Source: Hyphomicrobiales bacterium (lineage in GTDB: Bacteria > Pseudomonadota > Alphaproteobacteria > Rhizobiales > Beijerinckiaceae). From it: DNA of 64,000 bases. A model generated the notes under the pieces. The model saw only the letters and a list, made by a program, of their open reading frames with translations, searched no databases and was not told the origin of the DNA. A program made the position numbers and the translations under genes. Shown in pieces: positions 54,740-64,000 of this stretch. The stretch's first letter is position 1; each line of letters begins with the position of its first letter. The DNA lies in contig JAGXAM010000003.1 in assembly GCA_019075905.1 (NCBI GenBank), positions 62,001 to 126,000 on the forward strand. Direction: 5' to 3'.

Positions 54740-55570
54740 ATGATGCCGCTGCTGTCTCTCGCGCATCTGACATTGATCGACGCAGACCCGCTGGCCCTGA
54801 TCGAGGCTGCCGCAGCGGGCGGTTTTGATGCCATCGGCTTGCGGATCGTCGCGCCCTTCGCTTCGGACAGCATCGTCCCCGTTATCGGTGACATGCCCCT
54901 GCAGCGGCGCATCAAGGCGCGCCTTGCCGCCACCGGCCTGCGCATTCTCGATGTCGAGGCCTTCTGGTTGCACCCGCAAACCGACATCGACACCCTGAAG
55001 CCGGCCCTTGACCTTGCCGCAGACCTGGGCGCCCGCTACCTGCTGACGGTCGGCAACGACCCGGGGCCGAGCCGTATGACCGCCAATTATGCGCGGCTCT
55101 GTGAGGCCGCACAGGCGCGCGGGCTGCGAACAATGCTGGAGTTTATCCCCTATTCCTGCGTGCAAAGCCTTGAAGCAGCGCATCGCCTGCTAACCGCAGC
55201 AGCGCCGGCCGATGCCGGGCTGCTGGTCGACGCGCTGCATCTATGCCGGTCGGGCGGCAGCCCGTCGGACGTGGCCCTTTATGAGCCGGGGCTGTTTTCC
55301 TATGTCCAGATTTGCGATGCCCCGCGCGCATCCCCGCCGCCGGAACTCTTGCGCAGCGAGGCGCGCGGCGGGCGCCTTTATCCCGGCGAAGGCGAACTCT
55401 GGCTCGCCGACTTCATCGCCGCCTTCGCACCGGGCACCCCGGTCGCGCTCGAAGCGCCTGCACCAAAATACGCGGCCCTGCCCCTGCCCGAGCGTGGCCG
55501 CATTGCCGGGGCCGCCAGCAGGCAAACATTGCAGAAAATCTATGCCGCGCTGAACTGGCCCTCATCCTGA
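54740..55570 (+). CDS. Sugar phosphate isomerase/epimerase-like TIM-barrel protein
   Basis: 276 residues, AP-endonuclease-2/xylose-isomerase-like barrel. It contains GGFDAIGLRIV near residue 30, LEFIPYSCVQ (metal-binding Glu), GLLVDALHLCRSGG (Asp and His) and YVQICDAP, then a final VALEAPAP Glu strand. Relatives include inosose dehydratase, hydroxypyruvate isomerase and dehydroshikimate dehydratase. It begins 11 bases after the dioxygenase and so probably makes or modifies its substrate, as QuiC does for PcaGH. Confidence 0.8.
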   Translation: MMPLLSLAHLTLIDADPLALIEAAAAGGFDAIGLRIVAPFASDSIVPVIGDMPLQRRIKARLAATGLRILDVEAFWLHPQTDIDTLKPALDLAADLGARYLLTVGNDPGPSRMTANYARLCEAAQARGLRTMLEFIPYSCVQSLEAAHRLLTAAAPADAGLLVDALHLCRSGGSPSDVALYEPGLFSYVQICDAPRASPPPELLRSEARGGRLYPGEGELWLADFIAAFAPGTPVALEAPAPKYAALPLPERGRIAGAASRQTLQKIYAALNWPSS

Positions 55571-55834
55571 GGCGGGTTTCGCTGGCCCGTCGCTTCGGCG
55601 CAGCAGCATCGGCACGATCATATCGAGCCAGGCGGCGAGACCAGCACCGCGCACCACCGGCGCACCCGACATATAATGTCGGGTATCTTGCGCTGCCCAG
55701 GCGCGGAAGGCGCGCTCCATCCGGCCCTCGGCCTGCGCGGCGATACCGAGCAGGGCACGCAAATTATCGCCAGCATTACCGCGACATTCCTGATCACCGG
55801 CACCGTGACCCTCATCGTCACCCGCGGTCGCCAT
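55562..55834 (-). CDS. Doubtful small ORF on the minus strand
   Basis: 90 codons. The C-terminal half (RMERAFRAWAAQDTRHYMSG, then AGLAAWLDMIVPMLLRR) has normal codon use for this genome, but the N-terminal third does not look like protein. It overlaps the TIM-barrel gene by 9 bases and an opposite-strand ORF. It may be a remnant or not a gene. No family recognised. Confidence 0.2.
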   Translation of the reverse strand: MATAGDDEGHGAGDQECRGNAGDNLRALLGIAAQAEGRMERAFRAWAAQDTRHYMSGAPVVRGAGLAAWLDMIVPMLLRRSDGPAKPASG

Positions 55835-55891
55835 CGCGCATGGCCGCTGTTTCTGGCCATTACCGTTCTGGCGCTTGCACCCTTGTGGTGA
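55676..55891 (+). CDS. Doubtful small membrane protein
   Basis: 71 codons. The C-terminal half contains two hydrophobic stretches (IIASITATFLITGTVTLIV and PLFLAITVLALAPLW) around RGRHRAW, which could be a small membrane hairpin. The first 25 residues look non-coding, so the start may be further in. Overlapped by a minus-strand ORF; only one of the two can be real. No family recognised. Confidence 0.3.
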   Translation: MSGILRCPGAEGALHPALGLRGDTEQGTQIIASITATFLITGTVTLIVTRGRHRAWPLFLAITVLALAPLW

Positions 55892-55981
55892 ACCAGCGAA
55901 GGCGCGCGGCCGTTGCCGCCCGCCTGAGGCGGGCGCACAGACCCGCTGCGGGCAACATCGCGGGCACGCATTGTTGGGGAT

Positions 55982-56057
55982 TGGCGCTCCCTAGGGGGTT
56001 CGAACCCCTGTTTTCGCCGTGAGAGGGCGACGTCCTGGGCCTCTAGACGAAGGGAGC
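55982..56057 (-). tRNA. tRNA-Glu (anticodon CTC)
   Basis: Read on the minus strand from 56057: acceptor stem GCTCCCT pairs with AGGGAGC; D-arm TCGTCTAGAGGCCCAGGAC; anticodon stem TCGCC/GGCGA around loop CTCTCAC, giving CTC, which reads GAG; T-arm AGGGG-TTCGAAC-CCCT; discriminator G then an encoded CCA. All stems pair fully, so the gene appears functional. Confidence 0.93.
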
Positions 56058-56524
56058 GGACGCAACGGTCTATAAGGCGCAGCACCGGCTTGCGCAAGAT
56101 GGCCGCGCCCGGCGCCGTGGCAAATAATCACCACACCCCGCCCCGGTCGCCCGGCCACGCGGTTTTCGTGCCAAAGCTCTTGCATCATACTAAATGACTA
56201 GTGAGATGTCATGGCATTGCCACTTGACGCGTGACTCGACTCGTATATTCCTTTTATCTAATAAGCAATTCAGGCGCCGGACCATCAAAATGGCGCCACG
56301 AGGAAACGACAAGACGAACCCGCGTGCATGTATCCGGGTTTTTCGACAGTGATTAACGGTCTGGCTTCTGACTTCGGCTGGAGCTGATACTTGTGTTCGT
56401 GGTTTGTTTCTGTGGTCTCGATTTCAATCGGCTTCTGCCAAGCCTGCGGTGATTTGAGGGTCCCTGCAGAAATGGCCGCATGGTGCAGCCTTGACGATTC
56501 CGTGCTCAACTCCGGGGGTATCTT
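56058..56524. other. Intergenic region upstream of the FadL-like gene
   Basis: About 465 bases without a convincing gene. It turns AT-rich at 56185-56275; TTGACG (56224-56229) and TATATT (56244-56249) stand 14 bases apart, too short for a normal promoter. The second half is of mixed composition. It probably holds the promoter and leader of the porin gene; nothing else is seen. Confidence 0.4.
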
Positions 56525-57829
56525 ATGAAAATGAGAACAATTTTGCTGGCGACCACCTTGCTGGCCACGTCCTTGACGAGCACCGCCTTCGCGACCGAGG
56601 GTGACGGCCTGCCCGGCTTCGGCGCCACGCAAACCGCGCTGAGTGGTTCAGATGTCGCCGACACCACCGATGCCATGTCGCTGGCGCTCAACCCCGCCGG
56701 CCTCGTCGACGCCGGCCGCCAGCTGGATTTTGGTCTCTCGCTGTTTTCGCCCCAGCGCGGATATTCCACCAATGGCGGCACGTTCTTTGTGGCGCCGGGT
56801 GGGGCCACCAGCCGCAATACGTTGTTTCCCATCCCCAATATCGCTTACAGCCAGCCGATTGATGCCTCCTCGTCCTGGGGCGTTGCGGTCTATGGCGTCG
56901 GTGGCGGCAACACGCTGTATAATGCGGTTCCCGGCGGCCCCGCCTGCCCCGGGCCTGGCATGGGCGTCTTCTGCGCCGGCGAGGCTGGCACCAACCTCAA
57001 CAAGGTTTTCATGTCGCTCGGCTATGCCCGGCGCTTTGGCAATGTCTCGTTCGGCATCTCCCCGATCTTCGCCATCCAGCAATTCAGCGCCTATGGTCTT
57101 GGCGCCTTCAGAGGCCTGTCGCTCTCGCCCAACAATGTCACCAACAACGGCTTTGATTATAATTACGGCGGCGGTGTGCGGGTCGGTGCGGAATGGCACG
57201 CCACCCAGACCCTGCGCTTCGGCCTTGCCGCGACAACACCGATGTGGATGAGCAAATTCAGCAAATACAGCGGATTGCTTCCCGGTCAGGGCAGCTTCGA
57301 TATCCCCGGCGATATCACCGTCGGGCTTGCCTATGACGTGCTGCCGACCCTGACCCTGATGGCCGACTACAAGCATGTTTTCTATTCCGGCGTTCCGGCG
57401 ATCCATAATTCCACGCACATTCCCCTGCCCTTCGGCTCGACCGGTGGCCCCGGCTTTGGCTGGAGCGATGTTGACGTGTTTGCCGTTGGCGCCGAATGGC
57501 GCCCGACACAGGCGCTGAAAGTCCGGGTCGGCTATGAGCACAACACCAATCCGGTCAAGAGCACAGACATCACCCTCAACATTCTCGCGCCCGGCATCAC
57601 CACTGATCAGTTCAGCGGCGGCGTCAGCTATGCCATCAACCAGAACTCGACCCTTCAGCTTGCCGGATATTATGATCCTCGGGCGACTTTGACCGGCATC
57701 GAAGTCACGCCCGGGGGCGCCAATCCCGCAGGCTTGATCACCGCCCATCTGAGCGAATTTCAGGTGACGCTCGGCTATGCCTATCATTTCGATGGGCCGA
57801 CAGCACCAGTTCGTAAACAGAATTTCTGA
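56525..57829 (+). CDS. FadL/OmpP1/TodX-family outer membrane transporter
   Basis: 434 residues. Signal peptide MKMRTILLATTLLATSLTST with cleavage near AFA. The mature N-terminus GLPGFGATQTALSGSDVADT and MSLALNPAGLV contain the NPA motif of the FadL plug domain; the rest alternates in beta-strand fashion and ends YAYHF near the C-terminus. FadL-type channels pass hydrophobic molecules such as fatty acids or aromatic hydrocarbons. Apparently monocistronic; its nearness to the dioxygenase operon suggests but does not prove a role in aromatic uptake. Confidence 0.88.
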   Translation: MKMRTILLATTLLATSLTSTAFATEGDGLPGFGATQTALSGSDVADTTDAMSLALNPAGLVDAGRQLDFGLSLFSPQRGYSTNGGTFFVAPGGATSRNTLFPIPNIAYSQPIDASSSWGVAVYGVGGGNTLYNAVPGGPACPGPGMGVFCAGEAGTNLNKVFMSLGYARRFGNVSFGISPIFAIQQFSAYGLGAFRGLSLSPNNVTNNGFDYNYGGGVRVGAEWHATQTLRFGLAATTPMWMSKFSKYSGLLPGQGSFDIPGDITVGLAYDVLPTLTLMADYKHVFYSGVPAIHNSTHIPLPFGSTGGPGFGWSDVDVFAVGAEWRPTQALKVRVGYEHNTNPVKSTDITLNILAPGITTDQFSGGVSYAINQNSTLQLAGYYDPRATLTGIEVTPGGANPAGLITAHLSEFQVTLGYAYHFDGPTAPVRKQNF

Positions 57830-57939
57830 AGCCTCGGGCTCATTTACAGAGGCTGACCACCTGATCACGACGCGCGGGCCCCCCCCCGGCGCCGCAGGAT
57901 CACGCATGCAACCACAATGACATATTAAAGGAGGAGATG

Positions 57940-58308
57940 ATGCAACGTCTGAAACTGGCAGCCCTTGGCTTGCTCCTGGCATCTTGCAGCATGGCTGGAG
58001 CCAAGGCCGCAGATTCGGTTTACGGCAAGTGGAAGCGGCCTGACGGCTCGGTGGCGATGGTTTCGGCCTGCGGCGGCAAGCTGTGCGGCCATCTCGTCAG
58101 CGGCCCCCAGACCGGCTACGAGATGTTTCACGGCATGGGCAAGACCGGGCCTGACAAATGGCAGGGCAACAAGATGAAAAACCCGTCAGCGCCGGGCTTC
58201 ATGACCTTCAACGGCACTGCCGTGCTCAAGGGCAACACCCTCAGCGTGCAAGGTTGCGCTATCGGCCAGTCGATGTGCGGCCACGAAAACTGGACGCGCG
58301 TGAAGTAA
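57940..58308 (+). CDS. Secreted DUF2147-family protein
   Basis: 122 residues. A near-perfect AAAGGAGG sits 5 bases before the ATG at 57940 (an ATG at 57937 is too close). A signal peptide ends near AGAKA; LASC within it could act as a lipobox, so lipidation is possible. The body has YGKWKRPDGSVAMVSACGGKLCGHL and ends CGHENWTRVK, typical of DUF2147 with paired cysteines. The family is lipocalin-like and of unknown function. The gap before it has a run of nine C at 57879-57887. Confidence 0.85.
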   Translation: MQRLKLAALGLLLASCSMAGAKAADSVYGKWKRPDGSVAMVSACGGKLCGHLVSGPQTGYEMFHGMGKTGPDKWQGNKMKNPSAPGFMTFNGTAVLKGNTLSVQGCAIGQSMCGHENWTRVK

Positions 58309-58328
58309 TCGGCACCGTTTCGGCCCGT

Positions 58329-58552
58329 GTGTGTTGACTAATTCGCTGACGAGCGTCAGTCGCCAAGCCCATTGGCGATGATACCACGAAACCCCTGGGT
58401 TGCTTCGTCGCTTCGCTCCTCGCAATGACGGTTGTTAAAGATGCAGCATCAACAACCGTCATTGCGAGCGAAGCGAAGCAACCCAGGGGGCTGGTGATTA
58501 CTTTGCCACTGGGCCCCGACCCGTCAATCCGTCAGCGAATTGGTGAACACAC
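58329..58552. repeat. Composite nested palindromic element (copy D)
   Basis: An outer inverted repeat of 23 bases (left arm 58329-58351, right arm 58530-58552, 21 of 23 paired) encloses an inner pair of the window's dispersed repeat: reverse unit 58391-58431 and forward unit 58456-58490. A degenerate further unit follows at 58553-58587. No gene is seen in 58309-58720. The nested architecture looks like a small miniature element or a REP/BIME structure without its own transposase. Confidence 0.75.
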
Positions 58553-58720
58553 AATTGCGAGCGAACGCGAAGCGATGAAGCAAACCAGCGAGCTCGAGGA
58601 TATTTAGACCCCCGGGCTCAGACCCATCCATCCACCAACGATTGGGTGAAAAAACACAAAAACGACGGCGCGCGGCGATGCCGCCCCAAGCGCCCGTTTT
58701 GGCGCCGAAAAGGCCATGCT

Positions 58721-59515
58721 TCAGGGCATCAACTGGCCGCCATTGACCTCGATGATCTGGCCGATGACGTAGCCTGACAGTGCTTCCGAGGCCAGAAACA
58801 GATAGGCGCCGACGCAATCATCGGCCGTGCCAAGGCGGCCCTGCGGGATGGTGGCCTGCATCGCGGCGAGCTGCGCCGGCGTCGAATAGCGCTCATGGAA
58901 CGGCGTGGTGATCACCCCCGGCGCAACGCCGTTGACGCGGATTTTGTCACCGATCAATTCCTTGGCGAGGCCATGGGTCAGCGTCGAGACAAAGCCCTTG
59001 CTGGCGGCATAAAGCACCGCGCCGCCGCTGCCGCCATTGCGCGCCGCAATCGACGTGGTGTTGATGATGAAGCCGCCGCGCTTTTTCAGATAATGGCTGG
59101 CGGCCCGGATCGCCACCAAAACCGAGCGGGCATTGAGATCCATCACCGCATCATAATGTTCATCCGTGATCGTCGTCGTGGGCACCCGCCCGAGCATGGC
59201 CCCGGCATTGTTGATCAGGCCATCGAGCCGCCCGAAATGTTGCGCCGTCTGGGCAACGATCCGCTCGACCTCAAGCGGATCGGCCATATCGCCCCGCACC
59301 AGGAAGGTCCGCCCGCCCATCGCCGCCACTTCATCCTGCAATTTCAGCGCCTCATCGACGCTGGCGTGGTAATGCAGCCCGACCTTGGCTCCCTGCTGCG
59401 CAAAGGCCCGCGTCAGGGCAGCGCCAATGCCCGTGGAAGCGCCGGTGATCAGCACGACCTTGTCCGCCAGATCAGGGATGCGCATCAATGTCGTCGCTTT
59501 GGCAATGGTGGTCAC
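58721..59515 (-). CDS. Short-chain dehydrogenase/reductase
   Basis: 264 residues, classical SDR. NAD(P)-binding TGASTGIGAAL near residue 25, INNAGAM, catalytic Ser in TTSIAARNGG and YAASK (Tyr, Lys). The C-terminal RLGTADDCVGAYLFLASEA is FabG-like. The GTG at 59515 has AGGAG 6 bases upstream; an internal ATG at 59485 is an alternative. The substrate is not predictable; monocistronic next to the TCA genes. Confidence 0.88.
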   Translation of the reverse strand: MTTIAKATTLMRIPDLADKVVLITGASTGIGAALTRAFAQQGAKVGLHYHASVDEALKLQDEVAAMGGRTFLVRGDMADPLEVERIVAQTAQHFGRLDGLINNAGAMLGRVPTTTITDEHYDAVMDLNARSVLVAIRAASHYLKKRGGFIINTTSIAARNGGSGGAVLYAASKGFVSTLTHGLAKELIGDKIRVNGVAPGVITTPFHERYSTPAQLAAMQATIPQGRLGTADDCVGAYLFLASEALSGYVIGQIIEVNGGQLMP

Positions 59516-60899
<1,384 letters not shown>

Positions 60900-60920
60900 T
60901 CAGGCTCTGGGAGGGGCACC

Positions 60921-62117
60921 ATGAACCTGCATGAATATCAAGCCAAAGCCATTCTGAAGGAATTCGGCGCGCCCGTCTCGCGCGGCATTCCGGTCTTTAC
61001 CGCCAGCGAAGCCCAGGAGGCCGCAGAGAAACTCGGCGGGCCGGTCTATGTGGTCAAGGCGCAAATTCATGCCGGCGGGCGTGGCAAGGGCAAATTCAAG
61101 GAAGCTGCTGCCGGCGACAAGGGCGGCGTGCGTCTCGCCCGCTCGGTGGCCGAGGTCAAGACCTTCGCCGCCGAAATGCTCGGCAATACGCTGGTGACCG
61201 TGCAAACCGGGCCGCAGGGCAAGCAGGTCAACCGCCTCTATATCGAGGAAGGCGCGCAGATCTCGCGCGAATTCTACCTCTCCATGCTGGTTGACCGCGC
61301 CACCTCGCGCGTCTCGATGGTCGTCTCGACCGAGGGCGGCATGGACATTGAAACCGTCGCCCATGACACGCCCGAGCGCATCCACACCCTCGGCATTGAC
61401 CCTGCCACCGGTGTGATGCCCCACCACGGCCGCGCCGTCGCCCAGGCGCTGGGCCTCAGCGGCCCGCTCGCCAAGCAGGCTGAGGCCCTGACCCAGCAGC
61501 TCTATGCGGCCTTTGTCGCCAGCGACATGGAACTGCTCGAAATCAACCCGCTGATCATCACCCATGACAACAAGCTGAAATGCCTTGATGCCAAGGTGTC
61601 GATCGATGGCAATGCGCTGTTTCGCCACCCTGATCTCGCCGCCCTGCGCGACGAGACCGAGGAGGATGCCAAGGAAATCGAAGCCTCGAAGCATGATCTC
61701 AACTATATCACGCTCGATGGCACCATCGGCTGCATGGTCAATGGCGCCGGCCTTGCCATGGCGACCATGGACATCATCAAGCTTTATGGCGAGGCACCGG
61801 CCAATTTTCTTGATGTCGGCGGCGGTGCTACCAAGGAAAAGGTGACGGCGGCCTTCAAGATCATCACCGATGATCCGCACGTAAAAGGCATTCTCGTCAA
61901 TATTTTCGGTGGCATCATGCGCTGCGACATCATTGCCGAGGGCGTGATTGCCGCGGTCAGGGAAGTCGGCCTGAAAGTGCCGCTGGTGGTGCGCCTTGAG
62001 GGCACCAACGTCGATCTCGGCAAGAAGATTTTGCGTGACAGCGGCCTCAATGTCATTCCCGCCGATGATCTCGACGATGCAGCGCAAAAGGTCGTTGCCG
62101 CCGTGCGCAAGGGATAA
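60921..62117 (+). CDS. sucC: Succinyl-CoA synthetase beta subunit (ADP-forming)
   Basis: 398 residues. ATP-grasp domain begins [37 protein letters not shown] and [20 protein letters not shown] are conserved, and [16 protein letters not shown] followed by [14 protein letters not shown] marks the CoA-ligase half. With SucD it interconverts succinyl-CoA and succinate with nucleotide phosphorylation. GGGAGG stands before the ATG. Confidence 0.97.
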   Translation: MNLHEYQAKAILKEFGAPVSRGIPVFTASEAQEAAEKLGGPVYVVKAQIHAGGRGKGKFKEAAAGDKGGVRLARSVAEVKTFAAEMLGNTLVTVQTGPQGKQVNRLYIEEGAQISREFYLSMLVDRATSRVSMVVSTEGGMDIETVAHDTPERIHTLGIDPATGVMPHHGRAVAQALGLSGPLAKQAEALTQQLYAAFVASDMELLEINPLIITHDNKLKCLDAKVSIDGNALFRHPDLAALRDETEEDAKEIEASKHDLNYITLDGTIGCMVNGAGLAMATMDIIKLYGEAPANFLDVGGGATKEKVTAAFKIITDDPHVKGILVNIFGGIMRCDIIAEGVIAAVREVGLKVPLVVRLEGTNVDLGKKILRDSGLNVIPADDLDDAAQKVVAAVRKG

Positions 62118-62196
62118 GGATCAGGCATGCGGTCCGGATTTCGCGCCCTACATTATCCGCACCGTGACGCGCCAGCCCTTTGTGCGGGGGGCGGCC

Positions 62197-62328
62197 ATGG
62201 ATGATCCTGTGCCTGCCTCGCAGCCTGGCGCCGCCGCCAGCCGGCCCGCCTCACGCCATTGTGAACACATCAGCCTTGGCCGGCTTTCGCGCCGGCTGGA
62301 CATCCTCAACCCCTTCAGGCACGCCTGA
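62197..62328 (+). CDS. Possible small ORF between sucC and sucD
   Basis: 43 codons in the unusually long sucC-sucD gap (62118-62352). The C-terminal part, HCEHISLGRLSRRLDILNPF, looks more protein-like than its surroundings. No family is recognised and no strong ribosome site is seen. The alternative is plain spacer or a control element for sucD. Confidence 0.25.
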   Translation: MDDPVPASQPGAAASRPASRHCEHISLGRLSRRLDILNPFRHA

Positions 62329-62352
62329 GCGCAACCCGATTGGAAGCTAAAC

Positions 62353-63237
62353 TTGTCCATTCTCATCAACAGCGCCACCCGCGTTATCACCCAGGGCTTC
62401 ACCGGCAAGAACGGCACCTTTCATTCCGAGCAGGCGCTGGCCTATGGCACGCGCGTCGTTGGCGGCACCTCGCCCGGCAAGGGCGGCACCACCCATCTCG
62501 GCCTGCCGGTGTATGACACGGTCGCCGAAGCACGCGCCGCCACCGGCGCCGATGCCTCCGTGATCTATGTGCCGCCGCCAGGTGCTGCCGATGCCATTTG
62601 CGAGGCGATCAGCGCCGAAATCCCGCTCATCGTCTGCATCACCGAGGGTATTCCGGTCGCCGATATGATCCGCGTCAAGCGCGCGCTCTGCGGCTCGAAA
62701 TCGCGGCTGATCGGCCCCAATTGCCCCGGCGTCATGACTGCCGGTGCCTGCAAGATCGGCATCATGCCGGGCAATATTTTCAAGCGCGGTTCGGTCGGCA
62801 TCGTTTCGCGCTCGGGAACGCTGACCTACGAGGCCGTCTACCAGACCACCCAGGAGGGCCTTGGCCAGACCACGGCGGTCGGTATCGGCGGCGATCCGGT
62901 GAAGGGCACCGAGTTTATCGACATTCTGGAAATGTTTCTGAAGGACGAAGAAACCAGGTCCATCGTCATGATCGGCGAGATCGGCGGCGCCGCCGAGGAA
63001 GACGCCAGCCAGTTCATCGCCGATGAGGCACGGCGCGGTCGCGCCAAGCCCATGGTCGGCTTCATCGCCGGGCGCACTGCGCCAGCCGGCCGCCGCATGG
63101 GCCATGCCGGTGCCATCATTTCCGGTGGCAAGGGCGGTGCCGAAGACAAGATCGCCGCCATGGAAGCGGCCGGCATTCGCGTTTCACCCAGCCCCGCTCG
63201 CCTCGGAAAGACCCTTGTCGAAGTGTTGAAGGGCTAA
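62353..63237 (+). CDS. sucD: Succinyl-CoA synthetase alpha subunit
   Basis: 294 residues. It starts with TTG at 62353, supported by GGAAG 6 bases upstream and the family N-terminus [20 protein letters not shown]. The phosphorylated His lies in [32 protein letters not shown] and [20 protein letters not shown] bind CoA. Partner of SucC. Confidence 0.96.
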   Translation: MSILINSATRVITQGFTGKNGTFHSEQALAYGTRVVGGTSPGKGGTTHLGLPVYDTVAEARAATGADASVIYVPPPGAADAICEAISAEIPLIVCITEGIPVADMIRVKRALCGSKSRLIGPNCPGVMTAGACKIGIMPGNIFKRGSVGIVSRSGTLTYEAVYQTTQEGLGQTTAVGIGGDPVKGTEFIDILEMFLKDEETRSIVMIGEIGGAAEEDASQFIADEARRGRAKPMVGFIAGRTAPAGRRMGHAGAIISGGKGGAEDKIAAMEAAGIRVSPSPARLGKTLVEVLKG

Positions 63238-63389
63238 AACAGGGTTGTGATTTTCATGGGCCAGACGTTCCTGGATCAAAGCCGCATCGAGGCCAGCCAT
63301 TTCGACCCCCTGGCCCTGGCGCTGGCTGGCCCGGCGCGACCTGGGTGCTGCGGCCCTGGACACATTATTCATCCTGAGAGGACTAAGCC

Positions 63390-64000
63390 ATGAATCAGCA
63401 TGATCGCTCGTTGCTTGCGCTGGACGACACATTCCTCAACGGCAGCAGCGCTGCCTATATCGAGGATCTCTATGCGCGTTATGAAGCCGATCCTGGCGCG
63501 GTTGATCCGCAATGGCGGGCCTATTTCGAATCCCTCGGCGATGCACGGGCGAGCGCTGCGCAGGCCAGTGGCGGGCCGTCATGGCAGCACCATAACTGGC
63601 CGATCGCCGCCCATGGCGAACTCATCTCCGCCCTCGACGGCAACTGGGGCGTCACCGAAACCCTGATCGCCAGCAAGCTGAAAGGCAAGGCCGAGGCTGA
63701 CCCCGGCGTCTCGCGCGCCGACATCCAGCAGGCCGCGCGCGATTCCGTGCGCGCCATCATGATGATCCGCGCCTACCGGATGCGCGGTCATCTGCATGCC
63801 AATCTCGACCCGCTCGGCATTGCCCGCCAACTCGACCACGAGGAGCTGCACCCGGCGACCTATGGCTTCACCGAGGCCGACTATGATCGCAAGATTTTCA
63901 TCGACCACGTGCTCGGCCTTGAATACGCGACCATTTTTGAAATGCTGGCCATTTTGCGACGCACCTATTGCGCCACCATTGGCTATGAATTCATGCATAT
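63390..64000 (+). CDS. sucA: 2-oxoglutarate dehydrogenase E1 component, N-terminal part
   Basis: Partial gene, 203 codons visible, leaving at the right edge. The N-terminal segment FLNGSSAAYIEDLYARYEAD and DPQWRAYFESLG are the SucA peripheral-subunit-binding region; RAYRMRGHLHANLDPLG and EYATIFEMLAILRRTYCATIGYEFMH begin the thiamine-dependent core. It makes succinyl-CoA together with SucB and Lpd. GAGAGG precedes the ATG. A 45-codon reading frame from 63256 ends at 63393, overlapping this start as ATGA. Confidence 0.96.
   Translation, partial: MNQHDRSLLALDDTFLNGSSAAYIEDLYARYEADPGAVDPQWRAYFESLGDARASAAQASGGPSWQHHNWPIAAHGELISALDGNWGVTETLIASKLKGKAEADPGVSRADIQQAARDSVRAIMMIRAYRMRGHLHANLDPLGIARQLDHEELHPATYGFTEADYDRKIFIDHVLGLEYATIFEMLAILRRTYCATIGYEFMH

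Noticed and set aside
56244-56249. Sigma-70 promoter of the FadL-like gene
   Set aside because: TTGACG and TATATT are only 14 bases apart, too close for a standard promoter.
61996-62328. A 110-codon frame overlapping the end of sucC
   Set aside because: Its first two-thirds lie inside sucC in another frame; only the last 43 codons in the spacer were kept, as a low-confidence ORF.

Overview
The window is a GC-rich alphaproteobacterial chromosome segment, most likely from the order Hyphomicrobiales (Rhizobiales). Evidence for this is gene order: a ChvI/ChvG two-component system running straight into hprK, a mannose-type EIIA gene and ptsH; argJ followed by mutT; lipA followed by a Coq10-type gene; and mdh-sucC-sucD-sucA. 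A dispersed palindromic repeat built on CATTGCGAG...GAAGCAACCCAGGG, of a kind I associate with this order, supports it. Genus cannot be read from the sequence. There are no phages, insertion sequences, CRISPR arrays or rRNA genes; one tRNA gene (Glu, anticodon CTC) is present.

Layout. 1-1.5 kb: the start of a glycogen phosphorylase gene (leaving the window) divergent from a BzdR/BoxR-type regulator. 1.5-10.4 kb: a minus-strand tripartite efflux operon (outer membrane factor, periplasmic adaptor, two RND permeases). 10.6-17.3 kb: housekeeping and orphan genes (MltB-type transglycosylase, RecD-like helicase, Sel1-like protein, a histidine-rich TAXI binding protein, argJ, a lipoprotein, mutT). 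17.3-24.1 kb: a sugar ABC importer operon ending in a GH31 glycosidase. 24.2-31.0 kb: a protocatechuate operon (quiC-like dehydroshikimate dehydratase, pcaH, pcaG, a BKACE-family enzyme, pcaB, a pcaD-pcaC fusion). 31.4-41.0 kb: prpE, miaA/serB, coq10-lipA, a polytopic membrane protein, arfB, ccmC-ccmD-ccmG. 40.7-44.4 kb: regulatory PTS genes and ChvGI. 44.5-47.9 kb: an aromatic amino acid lyase beside puuD and a divergent uraH (purine breakdown). 47.9-53.0 kb: a TetR-controlled RND pump. 53.1-55.6 kb: a second ring-cleavage operon (SnoaL-like protein, intradiol dioxygenase, TIM-barrel protein). 56.5-58.3 kb: a FadL-type porin and a DUF2147 protein. 58.7-64 kb: an SDR enzyme, then TCA-cycle genes running off the right edge.

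How it fits together. Dehydroshikimate (from quinate or shikimate) would become protocatechuate by the QuiC-like enzyme, be opened by PcaGH and processed by PcaB and the PcaD-PcaC fusion to 3-oxoadipate. No pcaIJ or pcaF is visible; the BKACE enzyme embedded in the operon could do the last step (3-oxoadipate plus acetyl-CoA to succinyl-CoA plus acetoacetate), feeding the TCA cycle. The second intradiol dioxygenase operon, FadL-like porin and benzoate-type regulator suggest a wider taste for aromatic compounds. The most interesting items are the BKACE-containing pca operon, the uncharacterised dioxygenase operon, a nested palindromic repeat at 58.3-58.6 kb, the histidine-rich TAXI protein and the puuD-lyase pair. 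I did not identify a clearly unprecedented system.
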